A stretch of 64,000 nucleotides of DNA from Streptomyces rhizosphaerihabitans (GTDB taxonomy: Bacteria; Actinomycetota; Actinomycetes; Streptomycetales; Streptomycetaceae): positions 1 to 64,000 of the forward strand of contig NZ_JAODTZ010000025.1 in the NCBI RefSeq assembly GCF_025399795.1, read 5' to 3'. The notes beneath the pieces are model-generated. The model was not told the origin of the DNA. It worked only from the letters and a program-made list of their open reading frames with translations, and made no database searches. The translations under genes and the position numbers were made by a program. Position 1 is the first letter of the stretch. Each line of letters starts with the position of its first letter. Positions 31,835 to 39,946 of the stretch are shown piece after piece.

Positions 31835-32806
31835 ATGCTGTTGGTACCGCCCCCGTTCGACCCCGAACTCGGCGTCGCCCTCGCGGCGGTCGGCCCGTCC
31901 ACGCCGTCCGGGCCGAGCCTGGCGGACATCGCCGCCCTGCGCGCGGAGCCGGAGCTCGCGGTGCCCGCGTACGACCTCACCGGCGGCGGCGCCTTCGAGA
32001 CCACCGACCTCACGGTCCCGGGGCCCAAGGGCGCTCCCGACATCTCGCTGTTCGTCGTCAGGCCTCTCGCGCCCCCGAAGGACGGGCCGCGCCCGGTGAT
32101 CTACCACTCCCACGGCGGCGGCATGGTCCTCGGGACCAACCGGGCCGGGGTGGAGGTCGTCCTGGAATGGGCGGAGGAACTCGACGCGGTCGTGGTGTCC
32201 GTGGAGTACCGGCTGGCGCCCGAACATCCGTACCCGGCCGGGGTGGAGGACGTCTACGCCGGTCTGCTGTGGACGGCGCGGCACGCCGGGGAGTTCGGCG
32301 GTGACCCGGAGCGGATCGTCGTCGCGGGAGCCAGCGCGGGCGGCGGCCTGACCGCGGCGCTCGCCCTGCTCGCCCGGGACCGCGAGGGACCCCGGCCGCT
32401 CGGGCAGGTCCTGATGTATCCGATGCTCGACGACCGCAACGACACTCCGTCCGCACACCAGATGGCGGGCGTCGGCGCCTGGGACCGTACGGCCAACTCG
32501 ACCGCCTGGACGGCCGTGCTGGGCGATGCCCGCGGCGGCCCGGACGTGCCCGCCTATGCCGCCCCGGCGCGGGCCTCGGACCTGTCCGGGCTGCCCCCGG
32601 CCTTTCTCGACGTCGGGTCCGCGGAGACCTTCCGGGACGAGGTCGTCGACTACGCGTCGCGGATCTGGCAGGCCGGCGGAGTGGCCGAACTGCATGTGTG
32701 GCCCGGCGGTTTCCACGGCTTCGACTCCTTCGCCCCGCACACCGGGCTCGCGCGGACCGCCCGTGCCGCCCGCGTCACGTGGCTGCGCAGGCTCCTCGCA
32801 CCGTGA
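31835..32806 (+). CDS. HSL-family alpha/beta hydrolase (esterase/lipase)
   Basis: 323 aa. Oxyanion motif HSHGGGMVLG (about residue 89), then VSVEYRLAPEHPYPAGVED, the nucleophile elbow VAGASAGGGL (Ser near 168), and a late His in WPGGFHGFDSFAP. These are the diagnostic motifs of the hormone-sensitive-lipase family. It should hydrolyse short-chain esters or lactones in the cytoplasm; the physiological substrate is unknown. GAGGAGA precedes ATG. It converges on the VWA gene with 30 bp between stops and no obvious terminator. Confidence 0.92.
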   Translation: MLLVPPPFDPELGVALAAVGPSTPSGPSLADIAALRAEPELAVPAYDLTGGGAFETTDLTVPGPKGAPDISLFVVRPLAPPKDGPRPVIYHSHGGGMVLGTNRAGVEVVLEWAEELDAVVVSVEYRLAPEHPYPAGVEDVYAGLLWTARHAGEFGGDPERIVVAGASAGGGLTAALALLARDREGPRPLGQVLMYPMLDDRNDTPSAHQMAGVGAWDRTANSTAWTAVLGDARGGPDVPAYAAPARASDLSGLPPAFLDVGSAETFRDEVVDYASRIWQAGGVAELHVWPGGFHGFDSFAPHTGLARTARAARVTWLRRLLAP

Positions 32807-32836
32807 GAGCCGAACACCCGCCGCACCCGCAGTTGT

Positions 32837-34207
32837 TCAGACAGGCAGGAGACGGCCGATCAGCGCGCTGAGCTGCTGGGCGTTGCGGCACTCGTGCATC
32901 TCCACGAGCTCGGCGTAGACGAGGGCGGCCGAGTCGCCCGTGCCCCACTGCGAGCGTGCCTCGGGGTTCAGCCAGTAGGCACGGCGGGCCTGCCGGGTGA
33001 GCTGCCTGACGGCGGGCAGATTCGGATCGCTCATGTTCGTACGGGCGTCGCCGAGCACGAAGACGGTCGACCGGGAGCCGACCGCCCCGGTGTACCGCTC
33101 GGCGAACTCGCCGAACGCGACGCCGTAGTCACTGCTGCCGTGCCAGCCCGTGATCGTCGCCTCCGAGCGGATCCTGGCGCTCAGTCCCCCGGGGTCGGCG
33201 GCACCGGGCCCGATCAGCCCGGTCACCTCGTCGACCCGGTTGACGAAGGCGAACACCCGCACCTTGCTGAACTGGTCGTGCAACGCCTGCACGAGCAGCA
33301 TCGTGAAGTCCGAGAAGCCCGACACCGATCCCGACACATCGCACAGCAGCACCAGTTCGGGCCGCGCGGGACGGCGCCTGCGCAGCACGGGGCGCATCGG
33401 CACCCCGCCCGTGGACAGCGATCCCCGCAGGGTCCGGCGCAGATCGATACTGCCCCGACTGGCACGGCGGCGACGCGCGGCGAGCCGGGTGGCCAGCTTG
33501 CGCGCCAACGGCTGTACGACCTTGCGCAGTTCGGCGAGCCGGTCCCGTCCGGCGAACAGGAAGTCGACGCGGTCGGCGGTCGGGGCCACCGCGCGCCGGG
33601 CGATCTCGTCACGGTCGCGCCGCTCGGCGATCCGGCGCCGCGCCTCCGTCGCCACCTGCCCGCGGAACACCTCGATGCGCCGCCGGATCTCGTCCTCAAG
33701 CAGCCGGTCGGTGAACCCCGCCCCGCCGCCCTGCGCACGGACCGTGTCCCGCGCGCGGGACATCAGGGTCTGCGGTCGCAGCCGGTCGAGTGTCTGGTAC
33801 GAGGACCAGCCGTCCGTGGCCGTCGTGCCCCCGTAGCCGCCGAACCCGTCGACGGCCTCGATGGCCAACTGGCCCATGAGCGCTTGGTCGTTGGCGGCCA
33901 GGGCGGCCGCCAGGCGGTCCCGCAGGTCGTCCCGGTCCGCAGGCCCCGCGCCGTCCGGTGCCCCGACACCTCTCGGGAAGTACACGTCGAAGACGGGGTC
34001 GAACACCCGCCGCTGGCCCGGATTGTGGAGCAGGGTCGCGGCCAGCCCTTCCCTCAGCCGGTCACGGTCAGCGAAGCCCAGCGCCGCCACCGCCTGGGCC
34101 GCGTCCACCGTCTCGCCCGTGCCGATCCGCACGCCGTGCGAGCGCAGCGCGCCGACCAGTCCCGTCAGCCGGTCGGCGACACCGGCCGTCGGCACGGCGG
34201 CGTTCAC
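32837..34207 (-). CDS. CoxE-like VWA domain protein
   Basis: 456 aa from a GTG at 34207 that overlaps the MoxR stop codon by 4 nt (GTGA). The N-terminal half is helical and Arg-rich. The C-terminal VWA domain has a MIDAS start LLCDVSGSVSGFSDF (DxSxS), and FVLGDARTNMSD near the end supplies the later acidic residue. VWA proteins of this class act with MoxR AAA+ ATPases as chaperones for metal-cofactor insertion or complex assembly. No CO dehydrogenase or other client operon is adjacent, so the client is unknown. Confidence 0.9.
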   Translation of the reverse strand: MNAAVPTAGVADRLTGLVGALRSHGVRIGTGETVDAAQAVAALGFADRDRLREGLAATLLHNPGQRRVFDPVFDVYFPRGVGAPDGAGPADRDDLRDRLAAALAANDQALMGQLAIEAVDGFGGYGGTTATDGWSSYQTLDRLRPQTLMSRARDTVRAQGGGAGFTDRLLEDEIRRRIEVFRGQVATEARRRIAERRDRDEIARRAVAPTADRVDFLFAGRDRLAELRKVVQPLARKLATRLAARRRRASRGSIDLRRTLRGSLSTGGVPMRPVLRRRRPARPELVLLCDVSGSVSGFSDFTMLLVQALHDQFSKVRVFAFVNRVDEVTGLIGPGAADPGGLSARIRSEATITGWHGSSDYGVAFGEFAERYTGAVGSRSTVFVLGDARTNMSDPNLPAVRQLTRQARRAYWLNPEARSQWGTGDSAALVYAELVEMHECRNAQQLSALIGRLLPV

Positions 34208-35079
34208 ACGGCGCCCAGGTCGAGCTTGGCCGCCGCCTTCAGTACGTCGTCCTGATGCTTGAGGATCACGCCGAGGCTGTCGCGTACGACGTTCTCGTCG
34301 AGGGTTTCGGCGCCCAGGGCCAGCAGCGTGCGGGCCCAGTCGATGGTCTCGGCGACGGAGGGGACCTTGCGCAGGTCCATCTCCCGCAGCGCCCCGACGA
34401 CCCGCACCACGGACTCGGTGAGCGCCTCGTCGAGTCCGGGCACCTTCAGTCGTACGATCCGGCGCTCCAACTCCTCGTCGGGGAAGCCGATGTGGAGGAA
34501 CAGGCAGCGGCGGCGCAGGGCCTCGGACAGCTCGCGGCTCGCGTTCGAGGTGAGCACCACGAAGGGGCGGCTGGTCGCCGCGATCGTGCCCAGCTCGGGG
34601 ACGGTGACCTGGAAGTCGCTGAGCACTTCGAGCAGCAGGCCCTCCACCTCGACGTCGGCCTTGTCGGTCTCGTCGATCAGCAGGACCTTCGGGTCGTCGC
34701 CGCGGATGGCGGTCAGCAGCGGCCGCGCCAGCAGGAACTCCTCGCTGAAGATGTCCGTGCGCGTCTCGTCCCACGTCTCGTCACGGCCGGCGGTGATGCG
34801 CAGCAGCTGCTTGGCGTGGTTCCACTCGTACAGCGCCCGTGACTCGTCGACGCCTTCGTAGCACTGGAGGCGGATCAGCCGGGCCCCGGCGACCTGCGCG
34901 ACGGCCTTGGCGAGTTCGGTCTTGCCGACGCCGGCGGGGCCCTCCACCAGGAGGGGTTTGCCGAGGCGGTCGGCCAGGAAGACCGTCGTGGCGACGGCGG
35001 GCGAGGCCAGATAGCCCACCTCGGCGAGCCGTGCGGAGACCTCGTCGACGGATGTGAACAGCAACGGGGCCTCCAGCAC
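34204..35079 (-). CDS. MoxR-family AAA+ ATPase
   Basis: 291 aa. Walker A LLVEGPAGVGKTELAKAV (about 44-61), Walker B KVLLIDETDKAD (about 132-143), sensor 1 FVVLTSNASRELSEALRRRC. This is the MoxR subfamily that partners VWA proteins. Start is GTG 35079, which lacks a strong Shine-Dalgarno; a TTG five codons later is preceded by GGAGG and may be the true start. Coupled to the downstream VWA gene. AT-richer sequence at 35100-35120 is the likely promoter; 35121-35287 holds no gene. Confidence 0.92.
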   Translation of the reverse strand: MLEAPLLFTSVDEVSARLAEVGYLASPAVATTVFLADRLGKPLLVEGPAGVGKTELAKAVAQVAGARLIRLQCYEGVDESRALYEWNHAKQLLRITAGRDETWDETRTDIFSEEFLLARPLLTAIRGDDPKVLLIDETDKADVEVEGLLLEVLSDFQVTVPELGTIAATSRPFVVLTSNASRELSEALRRRCLFLHIGFPDEELERRIVRLKVPGLDEALTESVVRVVGALREMDLRKVPSVAETIDWARTLLALGAETLDENVVRDSLGVILKHQDDVLKAAAKLDLGAV

Positions 35080-35287
35080 GCGCGGACGAGGTCGGGCTCA
35101 CTATCTAAGCGCTTGTTCACCCCGCTGTCACGTGTGACGGCCCCCACGGCGCAAGGGGTGGCTGCCGCCCGGGACCGCCCCGCGGCGCAGCGAGACCGTC
35201 AGGCGCGACGGCCCCGCGGCACAGGGCCTGCTGTACGCGCGCCCGCCCCACGACGCCACGACGGGAAGCCCCGGGAGGCCGTTCCGG

Positions 35288-35458
35288 CCTAAGGGCTGTC
35301 CCGTAATCCCCGGCGGGCGCACGACGACAGCTACGGCACCTCGCCGCGTTGTCGGATCGCCCGAATACGCCCAGTATGAGGACGACCCTCCGCCTTGCGA
35401 TGCACCGCATCTGACGCCGCGCGCTGATCCACCGGGGATTACGGGACAGCCCTTAGGA
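35288..35458. mobile_element. MITE-like element with 26-bp perfect terminal inverted repeats
   Basis: The ends 35288-35313 and 35433-35458 are perfect 26-bp inverted repeats beginning CCTAAGGGCTGTCCCGTAAT. They enclose about 119 bp with no coding capacity; total 171 bp. The ends GGGCTGTCCC are flanked by TAA and TTA, compatible with a TNA target used by some IS5-type transposases. I recall similar ends elsewhere in Streptomyces but cannot verify this. The long stem can also act as a bidirectional terminator. The stop codon of the oxidoreductase gene (35453-35455) lies inside the right repeat. Confidence 0.85.
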
Positions 35459-36397
35459 GACCCGCAGCACGATCTTGCCCCGCCGGTGCTCGCGTTCGAG
35501 GGCCGCGTAGGCCCCGGGGGCGCTCTCCAGGGGAACGATCCGGTCGACCTGCGGGACCAGCCGGCCCGCCTCGACGAGTGCCGTCAGCTCCTCCAGACCG
35601 GCGCGGTCCGGCTCGACCACGAAGAACACCCCTTGGACGTCCACCCCGTCCGGAGGTGTCGGCGGTGCGACGATGCTGACCAGGACTCCGCCCGGACGCA
35701 GCACCTGCCAGGAACGGTCCAGGGTGGCCCCGCCCACCGTGTCGAACACGACGTCCGCGTCCTTCACCTCGGCCTCGAAGCGCTGACCGGCGTAGTCGAT
35801 CACGGTGTCCGCGCCCAGGCCACGGACGAAGTCCGCGTCCCGGGCCGCCGCTGTGGCCGTCACCTCGGTCCCCAGCGCGGCCGCGACCTGGACCGCGAAC
35901 GAGCCCACGCCGCCCGCCCCGCCGTGCACCAGCACCCGCTGTCCCGGCGTGACGCCGGCATGAGCGACAAGCCCCTGCCATGCCGTCAGACCCGCGAGCG
36001 GCAGCGCGGCCGTCCGCTCGTGGTCGAGCGACCCCGGCTTCGCGGCGAGATCCGCCGCCGGAACGGTCACGTACTCGGCCGCGGCCCCGTCCCGGGTGAA
36101 GGGAATCAGGCCGTAGACCGCTTCGCCGGGCCTGAAGTCCGTGACACCGTGCCCGAGCTCGGCCACGACACCGGAGACCTCCTTGGACGGTACGACCGGC
36201 AGTCGCGGGCTGCCGCTGCCGTCGAAGCTGTCGGTCCAGGTCGCGTCCCAGCCCAGCTCCCCCGAGGTGACCGACGCCGCCCGCACCTCGACCAGCACGT
36301 CACCGGGACCGGGGACCGGCCTCGGCGCGACCTCGTAGATCAGTTCCTCCGGGCCGCCCCGCCGATGACCGCGCACCGCGTGCATCGTGCCGTTCAT
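35453..36397 (-). CDS. NADP-dependent quinone-type oxidoreductase (zinc-free MDR family)
   Basis: 314 aa from ATG 36397, where GGAGGA precedes by 7 nt; ATG 36412 would overlap that site. GroES-like N-terminus (PRPVPGPGDVLVEVRAASVT), VVPSKEVSGVVAELG, cofactor motif VLVHGGAGGVGSFAVQ (about 150-165), FDTVGGATLDRSW, and a C-terminus ending GKIVLRVS. No zinc-ligand cysteines are present, so it belongs with quinone oxidoreductase/enoyl reductase-like enzymes. It probably reduces quinones or enones with NADPH. Its TAA stop is provided by the terminal repeat of the MITE-like element. Confidence 0.92.
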   Translation of the reverse strand: MNGTMHAVRGHRRGGPEELIYEVAPRPVPGPGDVLVEVRAASVTSGELGWDATWTDSFDGSGSPRLPVVPSKEVSGVVAELGHGVTDFRPGEAVYGLIPFTRDGAAAEYVTVPAADLAAKPGSLDHERTAALPLAGLTAWQGLVAHAGVTPGQRVLVHGGAGGVGSFAVQVAAALGTEVTATAAARDADFVRGLGADTVIDYAGQRFEAEVKDADVVFDTVGGATLDRSWQVLRPGGVLVSIVAPPTPPDGVDVQGVFFVVEPDRAGLEELTALVEAGRLVPQVDRIVPLESAPGAYAALEREHRRGKIVLRVS

Positions 36398-36496
36398 CCG
36401 CTTCCTCCTCATCGGGACGGCACAGGGCCGCCGTCGAGTCGATCGCCATCGGGTCCTCCGGCTCCGGCGCGGACCGGCCGTTCTTCACGATAGATC

Positions 36497-36575
36497 CGGG
36501 ACCGGCGGCTTTCCTGCCGGGCTCGTACGTCCCGCCGTCGCGAGAGCGGGACCGGCGGCTTTCCCGCGGGGCTCG
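36497..36575. repeat. 29-bp imperfect direct repeat
   Basis: CGGGACCGGCGGCTTTCC begins both 36497-36525 and 36547-36575, which differ at three positions, starts 50 bp apart. They lie in the 534-bp gap (36398-36931) between divergent oxidoreductase genes. Elsewhere in this gap a minus-strand frame (36485-36862) is open but Arg/Pro-rich and unsupported. Confidence 0.7.
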
Positions 36576-36931
36576 GCCGGTGCCTCGTACCGCCGCGGGA
36601 ACGGGCTCCTGGGTCGTCGAGGACCGCGGGACCTGATGGCCCTGCCGCCGGGATCGGTCCCCCGGCCGCCCGCGGAAAGGCGTACGGCCGGCGGAGAGGT
36701 CCGACCCGTCACCACGGGGGGAGCGACGGGCCGGACCCTCCGCCCACGGTGCCATGCCCGGATCGCGTCGCGCAGTGCCTTCGCGAAGTCCCGCACGGCA
36801 CGGTTCACGGCCTCCCGGCGCCATGGCCCCCTGACCTGCCCGGTCCTCCCGCCGGTCCACATCGACCGCCTGCGACAATCTGCGGTGGCGCCGGTACTCG
36901 ACGCGGCGTGCCGCGAACGATGGAGGAGCTT

Positions 36932-37951
36932 GTGCCACTGCCGTCACGCCCCTTGCGAAAGCTGGGCTTCCTGACCATCGGCCTTTTCGACGAGAACGAC
37001 CCCGGGCGCGGCCACGAGTCCACACTCGGCATCATCGAACTGGGCGAGCGGCTTGGCTTCGACAGCGCATGGCTGCGACACCGCCATCTCCAGTACGGCA
37101 TCTCCTCGCCCGTCGCCGTCCTGGCCGCCGCCTCGCAGCGCACCCGCCGCATCGAACTCGGGACGGCGGTGATCCCCGTGGGCTGGGAGAACCCGCTGCG
37201 CCTCGCCGAGGACCTGGCGACCGTCGACGTGCTGGCCGGCGGCCGTCTCAACCCGGGAGTCAGCGTCGGCCCGCCGCTGCACTACGAGCGGGTGAAGCAC
37301 GCTCTGTATCCCGACACGGCCGAGAGTGAGGACTTCGGATACGCGCGCGTGGAACGGCTGTTGGACTTCGTGCGCGGCAAGCCGGCCACCGGCTTCAGCG
37401 GGACGGAGGGTTTCGAGGTCTTCTCGGACCGCGTACAGCCGCATTCCCCCGGCCTGGGCCACCGCATGTGGTACGGCGGCGGCAGCCTGCGGTCGGCGCG
37501 GTGGGCCGGCGAACACGGCATGAACTTCCTGACCAGCAGCGTCGTCAAGGCGGAGGACTCCGAGGACTTCGCCGAGGTCCAGCTCTCCCACGTACGGGCC
37601 TTCCGCGCCCGTCATCCGGAAGGCGACCGTGCCCGCGTCTCGCAGGGGCTCGTCGTGATCCCCACCGACAGCGCCTCACCCGAGCAGCGCGCAAGGTACG
37701 AGGAGTACGTCCTGGGGCGGCTGGCGCGCACGACGACACCGCAGGGGCCGGCGCGCCTGATGTTCGCGCCGGACCTCGTCGGCAGCTCCGACCACATCGC
37801 CGAACAGCTCTACGCCCAGGCCGCGTTCAGGGAGATCGACGAGGTGGCGTTCGCCCTTCCGTTCACCTTCGGCCACGAGGACCACGTGCAGATCCTCACC
37901 GACATCGCCACGAAGCTGGGCCCGGCGCTCGGGTGGCGGCCGGCCGCCTGA
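36932..37951 (+). CDS. LLM-class flavin-dependent oxidoreductase
   Basis: 339 aa from GTG 36932, with GGAGGAG just upstream; an ATG at 36920 overlaps that site and is the alternative. Luciferase-like fold: KLGFLTIGLFDENDPGRGHE, then LGIIELGERLGFDSAWLRHR, RIELGTAVIPVGWENPLRL (flavin-binding strand) and VDVLAGGRLNPGVSVGPPL. The enzyme should use FMN, with reduced flavin supplied by a separate reductase or F420. The substrate is unknown. Monocistronic, with a terminator after the stop. Confidence 0.88.
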   Translation: MPLPSRPLRKLGFLTIGLFDENDPGRGHESTLGIIELGERLGFDSAWLRHRHLQYGISSPVAVLAAASQRTRRIELGTAVIPVGWENPLRLAEDLATVDVLAGGRLNPGVSVGPPLHYERVKHALYPDTAESEDFGYARVERLLDFVRGKPATGFSGTEGFEVFSDRVQPHSPGLGHRMWYGGGSLRSARWAGEHGMNFLTSSVVKAEDSEDFAEVQLSHVRAFRARHPEGDRARVSQGLVVIPTDSASPEQRARYEEYVLGRLARTTTPQGPARLMFAPDLVGSSDHIAEQLYAQAAFREIDEVAFALPFTFGHEDHVQILTDIATKLGPALGWRPAA

Positions 37952-37962
37952 ACGAGGCCCGA

Positions 37963-37997
37963 GAACCCGCCGGGTGGCGTGATCCCCCGGCGGGTTC
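37963..37997. terminator. Bidirectional hairpin
   Basis: GAACCCGCCGGG (37963-37974) and its perfect complement (37986-37997) form a 12-bp stem with an 11-nt loop between the convergent LLM oxidoreductase and transhydrogenase genes. Confidence 0.8.
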
Positions 37998-38048
37998 GGG
38001 TCGGCGTCGGCATGTGGTCCCCGCCGACCCGGAGCGTCTCGCGGCGGT

Positions 38049-39452
38049 TCAGTCCCTGAGGCGGTCGATCTGCCGGATCTTGTTGGTCGCGTCCAGTGCG
38101 GCGACCTTGTAGGACTCGGCGAGCGTCGGGTAGTTGAAGACGGCGTCGACCAGATAGTCCACCGTGCCGCCGCAGCCCATGACCGACTGGCCGATGTGGA
38201 TCAGCTCGGTCGCGCCGGTACCGAAGCAGTGGACGCCGAGGAGTTTACGGTCGTCGGGAGAGACCAGCAGTTTCAGCATGCCGTGCGAGTCGCCGATGAT
38301 CTGTCCCCGGGCCAGTTCCCGGTAGCGGGATATGCCCACCTCGAACGGCACGCAGTCCTCGGTGAGTTGATCCTCGGTCCGGCCGATGAAGCTGATCTCC
38401 GGGATGGTGTAGATGCCGATCGGCTGCAGGTCGTGCATCCGGTTCACCGGCTCTCCGCAGGCGTGGTACGCCGCCGTACGGCCCTGTTCCATCGAGGTGG
38501 CCGCGAGCGCCGGGAAGCCGATGACGTCACCGACGGCGTAGATGTGCGGCACCTCGGTGCGGTAGTACTCGTCCACGGTGATCCGGCCGCGCGGGTCGGC
38601 GGACAACCCCGCCTTGTCCAGGTCGAGTTCATCGGTGAGGCCCTGCCGTCCGGCCGAGTACATGACGGCGTCGGCGGGGATCTTCTTGCCGCTCTCCAGG
38701 ACCGTGAGCGTGCCCCGGGCGTGGCGCTCGACGGCGGCGACGGTCTCGCCGAACCGGAAGGTGACGGCAAGATCCCGCAGGTGGTACTTCAATGACTCGA
38801 TCACCTCGACGTCGCAGAAGTCGAGCATCGCGGAGCGCTTCTCGACCACCGTGATCTTGGAGCCGAGGGCGGCGAACATGGAGGCGTACTCCATGCCGAT
38901 CACACCGGCGCCGACGATGACCATGGAGCGCGGCACCTGCTCCAGGTTCAGGACGTTGTCCGAGTCCATGATCGTCCGCCCGTCGAACTCGACGGTTTCG
39001 GGCCGCGCCGGACGCGTGCCCGTGGCGATGACGATGTGTTCGGCGCTCAACAGCTTCTCGTTGCCGTTCACCTCGACCAGGGCGACGGTGTGGTCGTCCA
39101 CGAAGCGGCCGGTGCCGGCGAACAGTGACACATGGTTGCGCGAGAGCTGGCTGCGGATGACGTCGACCTCGCGATTGACCACGTGCTCGGTGCGAGCGGT
39201 CAGATCGGCGACGGTGATGTCCTCCTTCAGCCGGTAGCTCTGGCCGTACAGATCCCGCTGGCCGATGCCGCTGAGATAGAGGACCGCCTCGCGCAGCGTC
39301 TTGGAGGGGATGGTTCCGGTGTGGATGGAGACCCCGCCGACCATGTCGGGGCGGTCGATGACGGCGACCCGACGGCCGAGCTTGGCCGCAGCGATGGCGG
39401 CCTTCTGGCCGCCCGGGCCGGATCCGATGACAAGCATGTCGAAGTCGCGCAC
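38049..39452 (-). CDS. sthA: Soluble (Si-specific) NAD(P) transhydrogenase
   Basis: 467 aa. FAD motif MLVIGSGPGGQKAAIAAAKL at the N-terminus, NAD motif SMVIVGAGVIGMEYASMFAA near 170, and the C-terminal dimerisation domain (GCGGTVDYLVDAVFNYPTLA). Where disulfide reductases have CxxxxC, this protein has VSIHTGTIPSKTLREA, with a Thr and no redox disulfide. This is the mark of SthA rather than dihydrolipoamide dehydrogenase. It interconverts NADPH and NADH in the cytoplasm. Starts at GTG 39452 with a weak ribosome-binding site. It is divergent from the acyl-CoA ligase gene. Confidence 0.93.
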   Translation of the reverse strand: MRDFDMLVIGSGPGGQKAAIAAAKLGRRVAVIDRPDMVGGVSIHTGTIPSKTLREAVLYLSGIGQRDLYGQSYRLKEDITVADLTARTEHVVNREVDVIRSQLSRNHVSLFAGTGRFVDDHTVALVEVNGNEKLLSAEHIVIATGTRPARPETVEFDGRTIMDSDNVLNLEQVPRSMVIVGAGVIGMEYASMFAALGSKITVVEKRSAMLDFCDVEVIESLKYHLRDLAVTFRFGETVAAVERHARGTLTVLESGKKIPADAVMYSAGRQGLTDELDLDKAGLSADPRGRITVDEYYRTEVPHIYAVGDVIGFPALAATSMEQGRTAAYHACGEPVNRMHDLQPIGIYTIPEISFIGRTEDQLTEDCVPFEVGISRYRELARGQIIGDSHGMLKLLVSPDDRKLLGVHCFGTGATELIHIGQSVMGCGGTVDYLVDAVFNYPTLAESYKVAALDATNKIRQIDRLRD

Positions 39453-39946
39453 CCGCGGAGTCTGTCAGCCCGGCACCGCTTCCCGAAAGGGTGAACGGGT
39501 GATCAGTCGCCGGAGTGACGGATGAAGCGACGGCTCGCGGTGCCGCCACTGTCATCGCCCCGGCACTCCCGTGCCCGTGCGACAGCCCCTCCGTACGGTC
39601 ACCGTCCGAGCCGACCGCCTCCGTCCCGGCCCGTCCTTCCCCCGCCACGCCCCTTTCCGGGCGACAGCCCTCCGTCCGGTGTCCTGCCCAGGCGGCGGCC
39701 ATCCGTCCTGTCCCCCTTCGTGCGGCGGCGTCCGGGAAGGACCGTCGGACGTCAACGGCGGTCGGACGGACAGCTGTTGGCGTTCCGGCGGGGCGAAAGG
39801 AAAGGTCCGGGGAGCGGAAACTCAGCGGTGGGCGAACGCATGCCGGAATGGGGGCGCGGGCGTCGCCCGTGTGGGCTACATTCGGGAATCCTTGGCATCG
39901 GCGCCTCCGGGGTGAGGCCACGTCGAGGAGAATTCCGGAGCGGCGA
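39453..39946. other. Intergenic region, about 490 bp
   Basis: No gene is supported; the frame of the acyl-CoA ligase is open upstream but reads as Pro/Arg/Ser-rich sequence. AT-richer sequence near 39780-39900 (including GGCTACATTCGGGAATCC) is the probable promoter of the ligase gene, and 39460-39520 that of sthA. Confidence 0.4.

Noticed and set aside
36485..36862. A minus-strand frame of 125 codons containing a plausible helix (VNRAVRDFAKALRDAIRA).
   Set aside because: The rest is Arg/Pro/Gly-rich and covers a 29-bp direct repeat. No ribosome-binding site; more likely part of a promoter gap.
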